Notes under the pieces: model-generated
The model's input: the letters and a program-made list of their open reading frames with translations, nothing else
Database searches by the model: none
What the model was told of the DNA's origin: nothing
Translations under genes and position numbers: made by a program
Part shown: positions 16,027 through 25,117 of the stretch, in pieces
How positions within the stretch are numbered: position 1 is the stretch's first letter
Layout of the letters: every line of letters begins with the position of its first letter
NCBI GenBank assembly: GCA_963734845.1
Contig: CAVTIS010000015.1
Coordinates: forward strand, 50,176 to 114,175
Source of the DNA: JAKAVN01 sp963734845
GTDB taxonomy: Bacteria > Desulfobacterota > Binatia > Binatales > Binataceae
DNA length: 64,000 bases
Direction of reading: 5' to 3'

Positions 16027-18165
16027 TTGGCTCTCGATGATTTAGATGACCGTTTCGCGGCCGCGGTCAAAGTCGCGCTTGGCGGCGCACGCGGTCCCCG
16101 AAACGATGAGTCGGATACTGCAGAGGGTTCCGAGTGTCCCTCCGCCGACGTGATTGCGTCGTACTACGAACACGGGCTCGGCCGGGTCGAGCGCGTCAGT
16201 CTGGAGACGCACTTCTCCAGATGCGCGCGATGCCAGGGCACGCTGGCGGCACTGCTGCGCGCGGCTCCGGTCCTCGATGCCGCCATCGAAGCGGGCGGCC
16301 TCTCTGCCGCCGCGACACGCAGGGCGGCGGCCGACTCGGCGGGCTTCCGCGAGCGCTGGCGCGAAATCAGGCCTGCATGGCGGATTGCCGGGGTCTCCAT
16401 GGCAGCCACCGCGATGCTCGCGGCCGTGGTCGTCGCCGGCATGCAGGTATACCAGGGCAGCTTTGGGCGGCAGAACGAACAGCTGGCCGCCCTGAGCTCG
16501 TCGCCGCAGCGGCATTATCCTCACAAAGCGCCTCCCGCTTCTTCGCCTCCAGCCGACGCCAATTTGGCGCTCAATGACAACGCGCTGGATAAGAAATCGG
16601 TGGTGCCGGCCGAGCCCTCCGAGCCGAAGCCGGCTATCGCGCCCCCGGCCGCGGTCCCGCCGGCCGCAGCCGGCGAGGGATCTCCCGAGTCGAGGGACGG
16701 CGGCGCGATTGGCGGCGCTCCCGGCAGTACCACTGGGACTAACGCGGGATCTCTAAAGACAGAGAATTCAAAGTCAGTACGTTCCAACACACCTGCCAAC
16801 GCACCTGCTGAGACCGCCGCTCCCGCCGAGGAAACTGCGCCGCCGGTAGCGCCGACAAATAACGATCAAAATGGGGCTGGTCCCGCAACGGCCGATCAGG
16901 CGGCTGCCGCACTGGGCGCATTAGCCGCGACGCCCGCGCCGGCTACATCTCCTACGAGCCCTTCAACGTCGGACAACGCGCCAGCGGCCGGATCGAAGGA
17001 TACCGCCGCAGCGCCGGCCGGGGTCCACCAGAAGCAGAACGCGCAGAAACAGGATGAGATTGCCGTGCTGGCGCCGCCGCCTGCGCGACTGAAGCAGTTC
17101 CAGAAGGGGACCGCGACCCAGCTCCAGGCGCAAACATCCCAGAGCGCTACACGCGGAAATCCGGCCACGTCAGGGAGCGCTGGTGAGCGGCCTGATAATA
17201 GCGATGCGTCAGCCTTAATGGCCAGGCAACAGGCGCAAGAACAACAGGACCAACTAGCCAAAGAACGGATCGCCCAACAGCGGCTCGCGCAAGACCAACT
17301 CGCCCAGCAACAATTGGCAAAGGCCAAACTCGCAGAGGAAAAGCGCCAGGCAGACATCGCCCGCCAAGCAGAAGTAGCGCGGAAGGCGGAAGCTACTCGA
17401 CAAGCAGAAGCGACTCAACAAGCCGCGGCGGCTCGGCAAGCGGAGCTAGCCCGGAAGGCGGAAGTCGCGCGGAAAGCGGAAGTCGCGCGAAAAGCGGAAC
17501 TAGCGAGGAAAGTGGATTTGGCCAGGCGCGCGGAACTCACCCGGAAGACGGAGCAGGCGAAGCGCGACGCGGACCTCAAACGCCGGACCGACCAGGCGCG
17601 GCGCGAGGCGCAGGCGAAAGCCGCGACGGCTTCCTCCGCCGCTACCGCACCCCCGCCGCAATCGACGGCTCCGCTCGGCGCGCAGACCACGTCCACGCAG
17701 CCTCGGCCAGGGTTGGAGGCCGGCAACACCATCGCGGGGGGCGATATCGCGATGGCCGAGCGCCCGAGCGCGCCGGCGGTTGCGGCGATCGCACCCGGCA
17801 TCCCGGTCGCACCGCATGCCGTCCTGGTCTCGTCGCCGGACCATTCCGTCTATTGGTCGTTGGTAAGTTCCGGATTGATTTATCGCAGCAACGATCGCAA
17901 AAGCTGGACTCCGCAGTCCACCGCCGTGCAGGCCGAACTGTTAGCCGGGACGGCGCCCTCGGACACCGTCTGCTGGGCGGTCGGCCGCGACGGCGTCATC
18001 CTGCTGACCGAGGACGGCGTGCATTGGGAGCGGATCAAATCGCCTACCGCCTCTGACGTCATCGGGATCACCGCCGCCAGCAAGGACGTCGCGACCATCT
18101 TCACCGCGAGCGGCACAAATTACAGCACTTTCGACGGCGGCAGCAACTGGGAGCAGGCCCACTGA
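16027..18165 (+). CDS. Membrane-spanning zinc-finger anti-sigma-like protein with Ala/Lys-rich stalk and YCF48-like C-terminal domain
   Basis: 712 residues from a TTG with AGGGGAG upstream. N-terminal anti-sigma zinc finger C37-x24-H62-x3-C66-x2-C69 (cytoplasmic), a membrane helix at about 117-138, a Pro/Ala/Thr-rich linker to about 390, then a long charged Ala/Lys/Arg/Gln segment (about 395-545) with repeated AEVARKA-type units resembling TolA, probably a helical stalk. Residues about 600-712 contain YCF48/BNR-like units (SNDRKSWTPQS, TEDGVHWERI, FDGGSNWEQ). The domain order suggests an anti-sigma factor that presents a beta-propeller-like domain outside the inner membrane. Role inferred; sigma partner is the preceding gene. 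Confidence 0.75.
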   Translation: MALDDLDDRFAAAVKVALGGARGPRNDESDTAEGSECPSADVIASYYEHGLGRVERVSLETHFSRCARCQGTLAALLRAAPVLDAAIEAGGLSAAATRRAAADSAGFRERWREIRPAWRIAGVSMAATAMLAAVVVAGMQVYQGSFGRQNEQLAALSSSPQRHYPHKAPPASSPPADANLALNDNALDKKSVVPAEPSEPKPAIAPPAAVPPAAAGEGSPESRDGGAIGGAPGSTTGTNAGSLKTENSKSVRSNTPANAPAETAAPAEETAPPVAPTNNDQNGAGPATADQAAAALGALAATPAPATSPTSPSTSDNAPAAGSKDTAAAPAGVHQKQNAQKQDEIAVLAPPPARLKQFQKGTATQLQAQTSQSATRGNPATSGSAGERPDNSDASALMARQQAQEQQDQLAKERIAQQRLAQDQLAQQQLAKAKLAEEKRQADIARQAEVARKAEATRQAEATQQAAAARQAELARKAEVARKAEVARKAELARKVDLARRAELTRKTEQAKRDADLKRRTDQARREAQAKAATASSAATAPPPQSTAPLGAQTTSTQPRPGLEAGNTIAGGDIAMAERPSAPAVAAIAPGIPVAPHAVLVSSPDHSVYWSLVSSGLIYRSNDRKSWTPQSTAVQAELLAGTAPSDTVCWAVGRDGVILLTEDGVHWERIKSPTASDVIGITAASKDVATIFTASGTNYSTFDGGSNWEQAH

Positions 18166-18287
18166 ACCACCGTTCGCCGATTCCGCCGGCGCTCGCGGCT
18201 TGAGCAGCCCGCCGCCCAAAATCCCACCCCAACAAATCCTGCAAACAATCGCGTGCTCGTTCGTTCCAAGTACCGAGGAACGCAAGC

Positions 18288-20690
18288 ATGGAGCCTGGCG
18301 CGATCGGCATTTCGGTTGACTCACTTCCCGCCGCATCGTCGCGGCGCGCCGCGCCGGCCGCGCGCGCAAGCGCGAAGATTCCGCGCGACCCGCGGATTCT
18401 GCAGATCGCGTTTTTAGGATCGCTGCTCGCCGCCGGCGCATACTTTCGCGATTTCAGCCTGCGCCCCGAACAAATCGTGCTGACCTTCGTCGCGGCGCTC
18501 AGCACGCAGCGCCTGCTCGACCGGCTGACCCGAAAGCCCGCGCCCAGTCTGTTGAGCGCCTCGATCACCGCGCTCAGCCTGACGTTGCTCTTGCGCGCGG
18601 ACAGCCTGTGGGCGCTGCCCGCGGCTGCCGTTTTTGCGATCGCGTCAAAGTTCGCGCTGCGCATACGCGGCAAGCATCTGTTCAACCCGGCCAATTTCGG
18701 CGTCGGCGCGGCGCTGCTGATTCTGCCCGGCACCTGGATTTCGCCCGGCCAGTGGGGCAACGACGTCGCGCTCGCGGGATGGCTGGTCGTGTTGGGCGCC
18801 ACGGTCGCCAGGCGCGCGCGGCGCGCGGACATCAGCTGGCTCTTCCTGATCTTCTATCTCGGCGCGCTGGCTGCGCGCGTGGCCTGGCTAGGTCAGCGAT
18901 GGGCTGTGTGGACTCATCAGCTAAGCAGCGGCGCGCTGCTGCTGTTCGCATTCTTCATGATTTCAGATCCGATGACCACGCCGAGCCATCCCAAGGGCCG
19001 CGCCGTGCACGCCGCGATGATTGCGGCAATCGCCTACGCGTGGGGTTTCGGACTGTTCCGCACCAACGCGGTGCTGTGGGCGCTGTTTATCGCCGCCCCG
19101 ATGGTGGCGGTGTGGGACGTCTTATGGCCGGCGCCCAATTTCGACTGGACGGCCATGCAGGGAAGCATCACACGCGAGGAAAGATCACCCAAGGAAAGAT
19201 CAGTAGACAAGGAGACATCAATGGTATCGATGACATCCCCAATTCGGCCGACGCTTCGACAGAGGCTTCGACATACCGCCGCGAGATCCGCGTCGCTGAG
19301 CCTGGCGTTGGGCGCGCTGCTCGCTGCGGCACTGATCTTGTGGCCGCCGGCTGAGGCCGAAGCGTTCTGCGGCTTTTACGTGGGCCGCGCCGGCGCGCAG
19401 CTTTACAACCATGCCTCCCAGGTCGTGATGGTGCGCGACGGCGATCGCACCGTGCTCAGCATGATGAACGACTACCAGGGCGAGCCCGAGCAGTTCGCAC
19501 TGGTGATACCGGTGCCGGTGGTTCTGCAACAGGGCCAGATCCATATCGGCAATCGCGAACTGTTCCAGCACATCGACAGCTACAGCGCGCCGCGCCTGGT
19601 CGAATACTACGACCCCAGTCCGTGTCCGCTGCCGATGTCGAAGATGGAGCGGGAGATGAATATGCAAGCGGCGACCGCAGGGGCTTTTGACCTGGCCGCG
19701 CGCAAGGACGCGAAGGCGCTCGGCGTGACGATCGAGTCGCAATACACCGTCGGCGAGTATGACATCGTGATTCTCTCGGCCACGCAGTCCGATGGCCTCG
19801 AGACCTGGCTACAGCAAACCGGCTACCACATTGCGCAAGGCCTTGGCGCGGCGCTCGCACCCTACATCCGCCAGGGGATGAAGTTTTTCGTCGCGCGCGT
19901 CAACCTCAAAGAGCATCAGCGCACCGGGCTCAGCTATCTGCGGCCGATCCAGTTCGCCTTCGAGTCGCCGAAGTTCATGCTGCCGATTCGGCTGGGAATG
20001 ATTAACGCGAACGGGCCGCAGGACCTGGTCGTGTACGTGCTCTCGCGCGAGGGCCGGGTCGAAACCACCGACTATCGCACGGTGAAGATGCCGAGCGGGA
20101 TGGACGTACCGGAGTTCGTGCAGAACAAGTTCGACAAGTTCTACCAGGCGGCGTTCGACCAGCAGGTCAAACGCGACGAGATGCGCACAGTGTTCACCGA
20201 ATACGTGTGGAACATGGCGTCGTGCGACCCATGCGCCGCACCGCCGCTGAGCGCCGACGAACTGCGTCAGCTGGGCGTATTCTGGCTGGACAATAGTCCT
20301 CAAGGCGATGCGCAGCCTGGGATGCCGATGATGAACCAGCGAATTTTTCCAATGCCTTCCCAAGGTCCGACGCAGGTGATCCTGACTCGTCTCCACGTGC
20401 GCTACTCGGCCGCGACTTTTCCGGAGGACCTGGCCTTCCAGCAAACGCAGGACCAGGAACCTTTCCAGGCCCGCTACGTCATCCGCCATCCCTGGGCCGG
20501 ATCTCCCGACGCATGCGCGGCCGCGCCCGCTTATTTCACCGACCTCCGCCGTCGCCATGAAGCCGACGCTGTGACGCTCGCCGACCTTACCGGATGGGAC
20601 CTTCCGAGCGTGCTCAAGGAGGCCGGCCTCAATCCCGAGGATCGCCCGCAGCCGTGGTGGCAGCGATTGTGGGCGACCGGGCAGAACTGA
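18288..20690 (+). CDS. RnfD/NQR2-like membrane domain joined in frame to a DUF2330 exported protein
   Basis: One open frame of 800 codons holds two units. Codons 1-290 encode about eight hydrophobic segments with an NPANFGVGAALLILP motif and DPMTTPSHPKGR, like the RnfD/NqrB membrane subunit family. Codons 312-800 start with ATG 19221, have their own signal peptide (about 330-353, ending PAEAEA before FCGFYV) and match DUF2330 (NHASQVVMVRDGDRTVLSMMND). AAGGAGA lies 5 nt before ATG 19221, so DUF2330 is probably translated on its own. Elsewhere these are normally separate genes. Whether any full 800-residue product forms is open. The sigma/anti-sigma pair lies upstream on the same strand. Confidence 0.75.
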   Translation: MEPGAIGISVDSLPAASSRRAAPAARASAKIPRDPRILQIAFLGSLLAAGAYFRDFSLRPEQIVLTFVAALSTQRLLDRLTRKPAPSLLSASITALSLTLLLRADSLWALPAAAVFAIASKFALRIRGKHLFNPANFGVGAALLILPGTWISPGQWGNDVALAGWLVVLGATVARRARRADISWLFLIFYLGALAARVAWLGQRWAVWTHQLSSGALLLFAFFMISDPMTTPSHPKGRAVHAAMIAAIAYAWGFGLFRTNAVLWALFIAAPMVAVWDVLWPAPNFDWTAMQGSITREERSPKERSVDKETSMVSMTSPIRPTLRQRLRHTAARSASLSLALGALLAAALILWPPAEAEAFCGFYVGRAGAQLYNHASQVVMVRDGDRTVLSMMNDYQGEPEQFALVIPVPVVLQQGQIHIGNRELFQHIDSYSAPRLVEYYDPSPCPLPMSKMEREMNMQAATAGAFDLAARKDAKALGVTIESQYTVGEYDIVILSATQSDGLETWLQQTGYHIAQGLGAALAPYIRQGMKFFVARVNLKEHQRTGLSYLRPIQFAFESPKFMLPIRLGMINANGPQDLVVYVLSREGRVETTDYRTVKMPSGMDVPEFVQNKFDKFYQAAFDQQVKRDEMRTVFTEYVWNMASCDPCAAPPLSADELRQLGVFWLDNSPQGDAQPGMPMMNQRIFPMPSQGPTQVILTRLHVRYSAATFPEDLAFQQTQDQEPFQARYVIRHPWAGSPDACAAAPAYFTDLRRRHEADAVTLADLTGWDLPSVLKEAGLNPEDRPQPWWQRLWATGQN
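19161..19220 (+). repeat. Four imperfect GGA(A/G)(A/G/C)ATCA units at the RnfD/DUF2330 junction
   Basis: GGAAGCATCA (19161), GGAAAGATCA (19178), GGAAAGATCA (19193) and GGAGACATCA (19211) recur every 15-18 nt. The last one contains the Shine-Dalgarno of the ATG at 19221. No stop codon occurs in the upstream reading frame across this array. Local duplication of the initiation region may have removed the original stop of the RnfD-like gene. Confidence 0.6.
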
Positions 20691-20911
20691 AACGCGCGCG
20701 AACTTGTTACGGCGCGCCGGGGCGGCGAATCCAATCGCGGTTTCCGTGCGCGCCGTCCCTCTCCTGGATGCCGCGCGCGCAAAAAGGCCATGCAGAGGCA
20801 TGCTTTTGGCGCTTTTGTTGACTTCAACCGGATGGTGGCCTAACTTTCTCTATCTGGGCCGACTAATCGTCACAAACCAATTCCGCTGACGGCACCTCAT
20901 CATCCTGCTCC

Positions 20912-22249
20912 ATGTTTGACACGTTAAGCGACCGCCTCGAAGGCGTTTTCAAAAAACTCAAGGGCCAGGGCCGGGTCAGCGAGCGCAATATTGAAGAGGC
21001 GCTGCGCGAGGTCCGCCTCGCTTTGCTCGAGGCCGACGTAAATATCCGGGTCGTCCGCGACTTCATCGAGCACGTCAAGCACAAGGCTCTCGGCCAGGAA
21101 GTGATGGCGTCGCTGACGCCGGAGCAGCACTTCATCCGCTTCGTTGCGATCGAACTGCGCGAGATGATGGGTGGCAGCGCGCGCGAGTTGGACCTCAAGG
21201 TCAAGCCGCCGGTCAAGATCATGCTGGTCGGGCTGCAGGGCTCGGGCAAAACCACTTCGTCGGCGAAGCTAGCGCGGTTTCTCAAGGATGAACGCAAGCG
21301 CCATCCGCTGCTGGTCTCGACTGACGTGCGGCGGCCGGCCGCGATGGAACAGTTGCGCGTGCTCGGCGCCCAGATCGGTGTGCCGGTGCTAGAGACTCGC
21401 GAGACCGAGGACCCGATCGAAATCGGCAGCCGCGCCTTGGCCCGCGCCGAGACCGCCGGCTACGACGCGATCATCTTCGACACCGCCGGGCGCCTCCAGA
21501 TCGACGAGGAATTGATGGACGAGCTGGGGCGCCTGCGCAGCGCCGTCCAGCCGCATCAGATCCTGCTGGTCGCCGACGCGATGACCGGCCAGGACGCAGT
21601 CAACGTCGCCCAGGGCTTTCACGATCAGCTCAAGATTTCGGGCGTGGTCCTGACCAAGCTCGACAGCGACGCGCGCGGCGGCGCAGCGCTCTCGGTGCGC
21701 GCGGTCACGGGCGCGCCGATCCTGTTCGCCGGGACCGGCGAGAAGCTCGCGGCGCTCGAGGTTTTCCATCCCGACCGCCTGGCCTCGCGCATCCTGGGGA
21801 TGGGCGACGTGCTTACGCTGATCGAAAAGGCCCAGCAGAGCTACGACCAGACCAAGGCGAAGGAACTCGAGCGCAAGTTCAAAAAGAACGAATTCACGAT
21901 CAGTGACTTCGCCGAACAGTTGCGCACGCTACGCAAGATGGGCTCGCTCGGCGATCTGTTGGGGATGATTCCGGGACTCAAGAAAATCGCCGGCCAGGCC
22001 GACTCCGAAGAGGCCAAGCGCGAGCTGGTCCGCATCCAGGCGATCATCGACTCGATGACCGTGCAGGAGCGCAATAATCACCTGGTGCTCAACGGACGGC
22101 GACGCGCGCGTATCGCGACCGGCAGCGGAACCTCGGTCCAGGACGTCAACCGCTTCGTCAAACAGTTCGAGCAGACCCGCAAAATGATGAAAAAATTCAC
22201 CCGTGGGTCGGCCCAGGGCATGATGCGCGGGCTGGGCATTGGGAGATAG
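20912..22249 (+). CDS. ffh: Signal recognition particle protein Ffh
   Basis: 445 residues. N-domain helices, the GTPase G-domain with G1 GLQGSGKTTSSAKLA (about 107), TDVRRPAAMEQL, DTAGRL, TKLDSDARGG, then the Met-rich M-domain ending MMKKFTRGSAQGMMRGLGIGR. It binds signal sequences of nascent membrane proteins with 4.5S RNA and delivers them to FtsY. It heads the conserved ffh-rpsP-khpA-rimM-trmD block; rpsP starts 27 nt after its stop. The 4.5S RNA gene was not recognised in the flanks. Confidence 0.97.
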   Translation: MFDTLSDRLEGVFKKLKGQGRVSERNIEEALREVRLALLEADVNIRVVRDFIEHVKHKALGQEVMASLTPEQHFIRFVAIELREMMGGSARELDLKVKPPVKIMLVGLQGSGKTTSSAKLARFLKDERKRHPLLVSTDVRRPAAMEQLRVLGAQIGVPVLETRETEDPIEIGSRALARAETAGYDAIIFDTAGRLQIDEELMDELGRLRSAVQPHQILLVADAMTGQDAVNVAQGFHDQLKISGVVLTKLDSDARGGAALSVRAVTGAPILFAGTGEKLAALEVFHPDRLASRILGMGDVLTLIEKAQQSYDQTKAKELERKFKKNEFTISDFAEQLRTLRKMGSLGDLLGMIPGLKKIAGQADSEEAKRELVRIQAIIDSMTVQERNNHLVLNGRRRARIATGSGTSVQDVNRFVKQFEQTRKMMKKFTRGSAQGMMRGLGIGR

Positions 22250-22275
22250 AATAGTTCTAGGAGATTTTATCGCTT

Positions 22276-22521
22276 ATGGCACTTGTGATTCGCCTGCGCC
22301 GTCACGGCAGCCGCAAAAGACCTTTCTACCGTATCGTGGTCGCGGACAGCCGCTCGCCGCGCGATGGCCGTTGTGTTGCTCAGATAGGCACCTATGATCC
22401 GTCTTTCGATCCGCCCAAGGTCTCGCTGCAAAAAGACCAGGCTGAGAGATGGATTGGTTCCGGCGCCCTGCCCTCTCCGACGGTAAGGAAGCTCATGTTG
22501 CAAGTAGCCAGCACTGCCTAA
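22276..22521 (+). CDS. rpsP: 30S ribosomal protein S16
   Basis: 81 residues, with the typical S16 start (ALVIRLRRHGSRKRPFYRIVVADSRSPRDGR) and GTYDPSF. It follows ffh by 26 nt and precedes the KH-domain gene, the canonical order. AGGAG lies about 12 nt before the ATG, slightly long spacing. Confidence 0.97.
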   Translation: MALVIRLRRHGSRKRPFYRIVVADSRSPRDGRCVAQIGTYDPSFDPPKVSLQKDQAERWIGSGALPSPTVRKLMLQVASTA

Positions 22522-22543
22522 CCCCTCGCTCTAGGAGCCAGCC

Positions 22544-22780
22544 ATGAAGGAGCTCGTACAGTTCCTGGCGCAGCAGTTGGTCAACAATCCGGAAGCGGTC
22601 GAAGTCAAGGAAACCCAGGGCGATACTGCCTCAGTGCTTGAGCTGCGGGTGGCGAAGGAAGACTTGGGGCGGGTGATCGGCAAGCAGGGGCGCACGGCCA
22701 AATCGATCCGCACGATCCTCAACGCCGTAGCCTCGCGGACCAATCGTAAGGTTGTCCTCGAAATCATCGAAGACAAGTAG
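22544..22780 (+). CDS. khpA: KH-domain RNA-binding protein KhpA (YlqC family)
   Basis: 78 residues forming a single KH domain with the GxxG loop VIGKQGRT (about residues 45-52). KhpA proteins bind small RNAs and rRNA. The start has a clear TAGGAG Shine-Dalgarno. Its place between rpsP and rimM is conserved in many non-enteric bacteria. Confidence 0.92.
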   Translation: MKELVQFLAQQLVNNPEAVEVKETQGDTASVLELRVAKEDLGRVIGKQGRTAKSIRTILNAVASRTNRKVVLEIIEDK

Positions 22781-22813
22781 CCGGAAGATACGTAGCCGCC
22801 CAAAAAATCCACG

Positions 22814-23419
22814 ATGGCCAGTCGCCGCGCGCGCTCGCTAAACGACCGGCGCTCGACGGCGCTTGCGGCGGCGCCTACGGAGCGGCGGCGTCCGCTCGTC
22901 GGACCAACTCCCGACGGGCTCCTGCGCATCGGCTATGTCGCCGGCAGCCACGGCCTCCAAGGTGCTCTCCGCGTGCGCACCGAAGACCCCGGCTCGACCA
23001 CGATTGGAACACTGAAGCGGATGTTCATCGAGACCGCGGTCGGCCGGCGCGAATTCAAAGTGCTGGGCGCAAGCGCGCTCAGCGCTGGCAATCAGAGAGT
23101 CATGCTCGAGGGAATCAACGACGCGGAGGCGGCCGAGGCGCTCCGCGGAGGCGCCGTGATGGTCGCCGCGGGCGACCTGCCGCCACTTAAAGAGGGTGAG
23201 TTCTATTACTTCCAACTCGTCGGCGCAGAAGTGATGCTGACCGACGGGCGGCGCCTCGGCACTATCGAGGACATCATGTCCACCGGCGCGCACGACGTAT
23301 GGGTGGTGCGCGACGGCGCGCGCGAGGTGCTGGTGCCGGTGATTAGCGACGTGGTCAAGGCGATGGACCTGGTGACGAGACGGGTTACGATCGAAGCGGT
23401 ACCGGGACTGCTGGACTAG
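22814..23419 (+). CDS. rimM: 16S rRNA-processing protein RimM
   Basis: 201 residues. Two beta-barrel domains: the N-terminal RimM domain (IGYVAGSHGLQGALRV) and the C-terminal PRC-barrel (EFYYFQLVGAEVMLTDGRRLGTI, followed by GAHDVWVVRDGAREVLVPVI). It helps 30S head maturation by binding S19. The first 35 residues (Arg-rich) are longer than usual, so a start further in is possible; the ATG at 22814 is the furthest ATG after khpA. Confidence 0.93.
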   Translation: MASRRARSLNDRRSTALAAAPTERRRPLVGPTPDGLLRIGYVAGSHGLQGALRVRTEDPGSTTIGTLKRMFIETAVGRREFKVLGASALSAGNQRVMLEGINDAEAAEALRGGAVMVAAGDLPPLKEGEFYYFQLVGAEVMLTDGRRLGTIEDIMSTGAHDVWVVRDGAREVLVPVISDVVKAMDLVTRRVTIEAVPGLLD

Positions 23420-23442
23420 GATCGGCGGCGGATTCGCTAACG

Positions 23443-24129
23443 ATGGAGTTCCACGTCATTACACTGTTCCCGGAACTGTTCGCCGCCGCCAACTGGCCGG
23501 GGATGGTCGGGCGGGCGCTCAAGGCGGACCTGGTCAAAATCGAGGCGCACGCGCTCCGCGATCATGGGCTCGGCAACTACCGCCAGGTCGACGATACGCC
23601 GTACGGCGGAGGCAGCGGTATGGTACTGCGGCCGGAGCCGATGTTCGCCGCGATCGAAAGCGCGCTCGGCGCGCATCCGGGATTATGGCGCGTGCTGCTG
23701 ACGCCGCAGGGCGAGCCGCTTAGCCAGTCGACGGTCCGGGAGCTGAGCGCGCGCCGGCCGGGGCTGCTGCTGGTAACCGGACGCTACGAAGGCGTTGACG
23801 AGCGCGTGCGCAGCGCCGTCGACCAGGAAATCTCGATCGGCGATTATGTGCTGAGCGGCGGCGAATTGCCCGCGATGGTGCTGATCGAGGCGGTCGCGCG
23901 GCTGGTGCCCGGCGTGCTCGGCAATCCCGAGTCGCTCGATGAAGAATCTTTCGCCGACGGCCTGCTCGAGTATCCGCACTACACGCGCCCCGAGGAGTTT
24001 CGCGGGATGCGCGTGCCCGAGGTGCTGCTGAGCGGCGACCATCAGAAAATCCGCGAGTGGCGCAAGGCCGAAGCGCTCAAGCGCACCGCGCGCCGGCGTC
24101 CCGACCTGCTCAAGCGCCGCCGTCCCTGA
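23443..24129 (+). CDS. trmD: tRNA (guanine-N1-)-methyltransferase
   Basis: 228 residues of SPOUT fold. Motifs: FHVITLFPELF at the N-terminus, DDTPYGGGSGMVLRPEP, LLVTGRYEGVDERV and SIGDYVLSGGELPA (trefoil-knot SAM site). It methylates G37 of tRNAs that read CNN codons. It starts 23 nt after rimM. Confidence 0.97.
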   Translation: MEFHVITLFPELFAAANWPGMVGRALKADLVKIEAHALRDHGLGNYRQVDDTPYGGGSGMVLRPEPMFAAIESALGAHPGLWRVLLTPQGEPLSQSTVRELSARRPGLLLVTGRYEGVDERVRSAVDQEISIGDYVLSGGELPAMVLIEAVARLVPGVLGNPESLDEESFADGLLEYPHYTRPEEFRGMRVPEVLLSGDHQKIREWRKAEALKRTARRRPDLLKRRRP

Positions 24130-24146
24130 CCCATCTGGCCCGCACC

Positions 24147-24704
24147 TTGGCTGACATCTTCCTCGCCCTGCTTCATCATCCGGTCGTCGATCGCAACGGC
24201 CGCCTCATCACCTCGGCTATCACTTCGCTCGACCTCCACGACATCGCGCGCTCCTCGCGCACCTACGGCATGCGCGCGCTCTATGTCGTTCATCCGATTC
24301 CCGATCAGCGCGAGTTCGCGCGCAGCGTGATCGACCACTGGCATATCGGCTATGGCCGCAATTTCGACTCGCGCCGGGTCGAGGCGCTCGATCTGATCGA
24401 AGTGGTGCCCGACCTCGACGCGGCAGTGGCTGCGGCCGAGCGCGCCGCGGGCCAGCGGCCGGAGCTCGTTCACACCTCCGCGCGCGAAGCGCAGGGGATG
24501 AGCTTCGCCGCGATGCGCGAGCGGATGGCAGCCGAGGACGCGGCGCCGATTTTGATTATGCTCGGCACCGGTTTCGGGCTCGCGCCAGCAGCGCGCGAGC
24601 GCGCCGACCTCGCATTGGAGGCGATTCGCGGGACTGGAGATTACAATCATCTCTCGGTGCGGGCGGCCGCGAGCATCATTCTCGACCGCTTGCGCGGCCG
24701 TTGA
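24147..24704 (+). CDS. SPOUT-type RNA methyltransferase, PF09936 family
   Basis: The open frame begins at 24057 inside trmD, but the TTG at 24147, 17 nt after the trmD stop, puts the family N-terminus (IFLALLHHPVVDRNG) at the right place and gives 185 residues. Conserved parts: TSAITSLDLHDIARSSRTYG, VVHPIPDQ, HTSARE, LLIML-like GTGFGLAP and the DYNHLSVRAAASIILDRL knot. The family sits next to trmD in many delta-like genomes and is an uncharacterised or poorly characterised RNA methyltransferase. Confidence 0.85.
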   Translation: MADIFLALLHHPVVDRNGRLITSAITSLDLHDIARSSRTYGMRALYVVHPIPDQREFARSVIDHWHIGYGRNFDSRRVEALDLIEVVPDLDAAVAAAERAAGQRPELVHTSAREAQGMSFAAMRERMAAEDAAPILIMLGTGFGLAPAARERADLALEAIRGTGDYNHLSVRAAASIILDRLRGR

Positions 24705-24732
24705 GCGAATCACAAGAAGTAGGATTCAAACG

Positions 24733-24957
24733 ATGAGCCTGGTAGCCGACCTGATGATACTGATTGGCGCTATCCTGCTGACGTTCGGGACCGACCTGGT
24801 GATCAGTTCGGCAAGTGCACCGGCGACGGTGGGTGCGCCGCTCGGAGTGCTGGTCTCGATGATCGGAGCGGCGGTGCTGGTGAGCGGGCTACTGATAAAT
24901 CGCCGCCGCCGAATCCAGCGCGAGACGTCCCGCCCGCCGGCTTCGAATTCCGATTAG
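24733..24957 (+). CDS. Small two-helix membrane protein, function unknown
   Basis: 74 residues. Two hydrophobic segments (about 5-24 and 36-55) are joined by an Ala/Pro-rich turn, with a basic RRRRIQRE tail that should stay in the cytoplasm. AGTAGGA lies about 8 nt before the ATG. It is 28 nt after the PF09936 gene and may be cotranscribed. I recognise no family. Confidence 0.55.
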   Translation: MSLVADLMILIGAILLTFGTDLVISSASAPATVGAPLGVLVSMIGAAVLVSGLLINRRRRIQRETSRPPASNSD

Positions 24958-25117
24958 TATTGCGCGTCATCCTGCGATTCGACGTCATCATCTATCGGCG
25001 CGCGCACCCATCCTGAGTCTCGAAAGTGAGACTGTGTTGCGGCTCTTGGTTATCCGAATAACCAATCCGGGCGATCCGCGAGGCAGGACGGGGGAGCGAC
25101 CCTGATAACTTGTAGCT

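Noticed and set aside
17220..17640. Repetitive DNA in the anti-sigma gene as a possible tandem array
   Set aside because: The repeats are codon-level Ala/Lys/Arg heptad-like protein repeats in frame, not an intergenic or CRISPR-type array; no CRISPR repeats were found anywhere.
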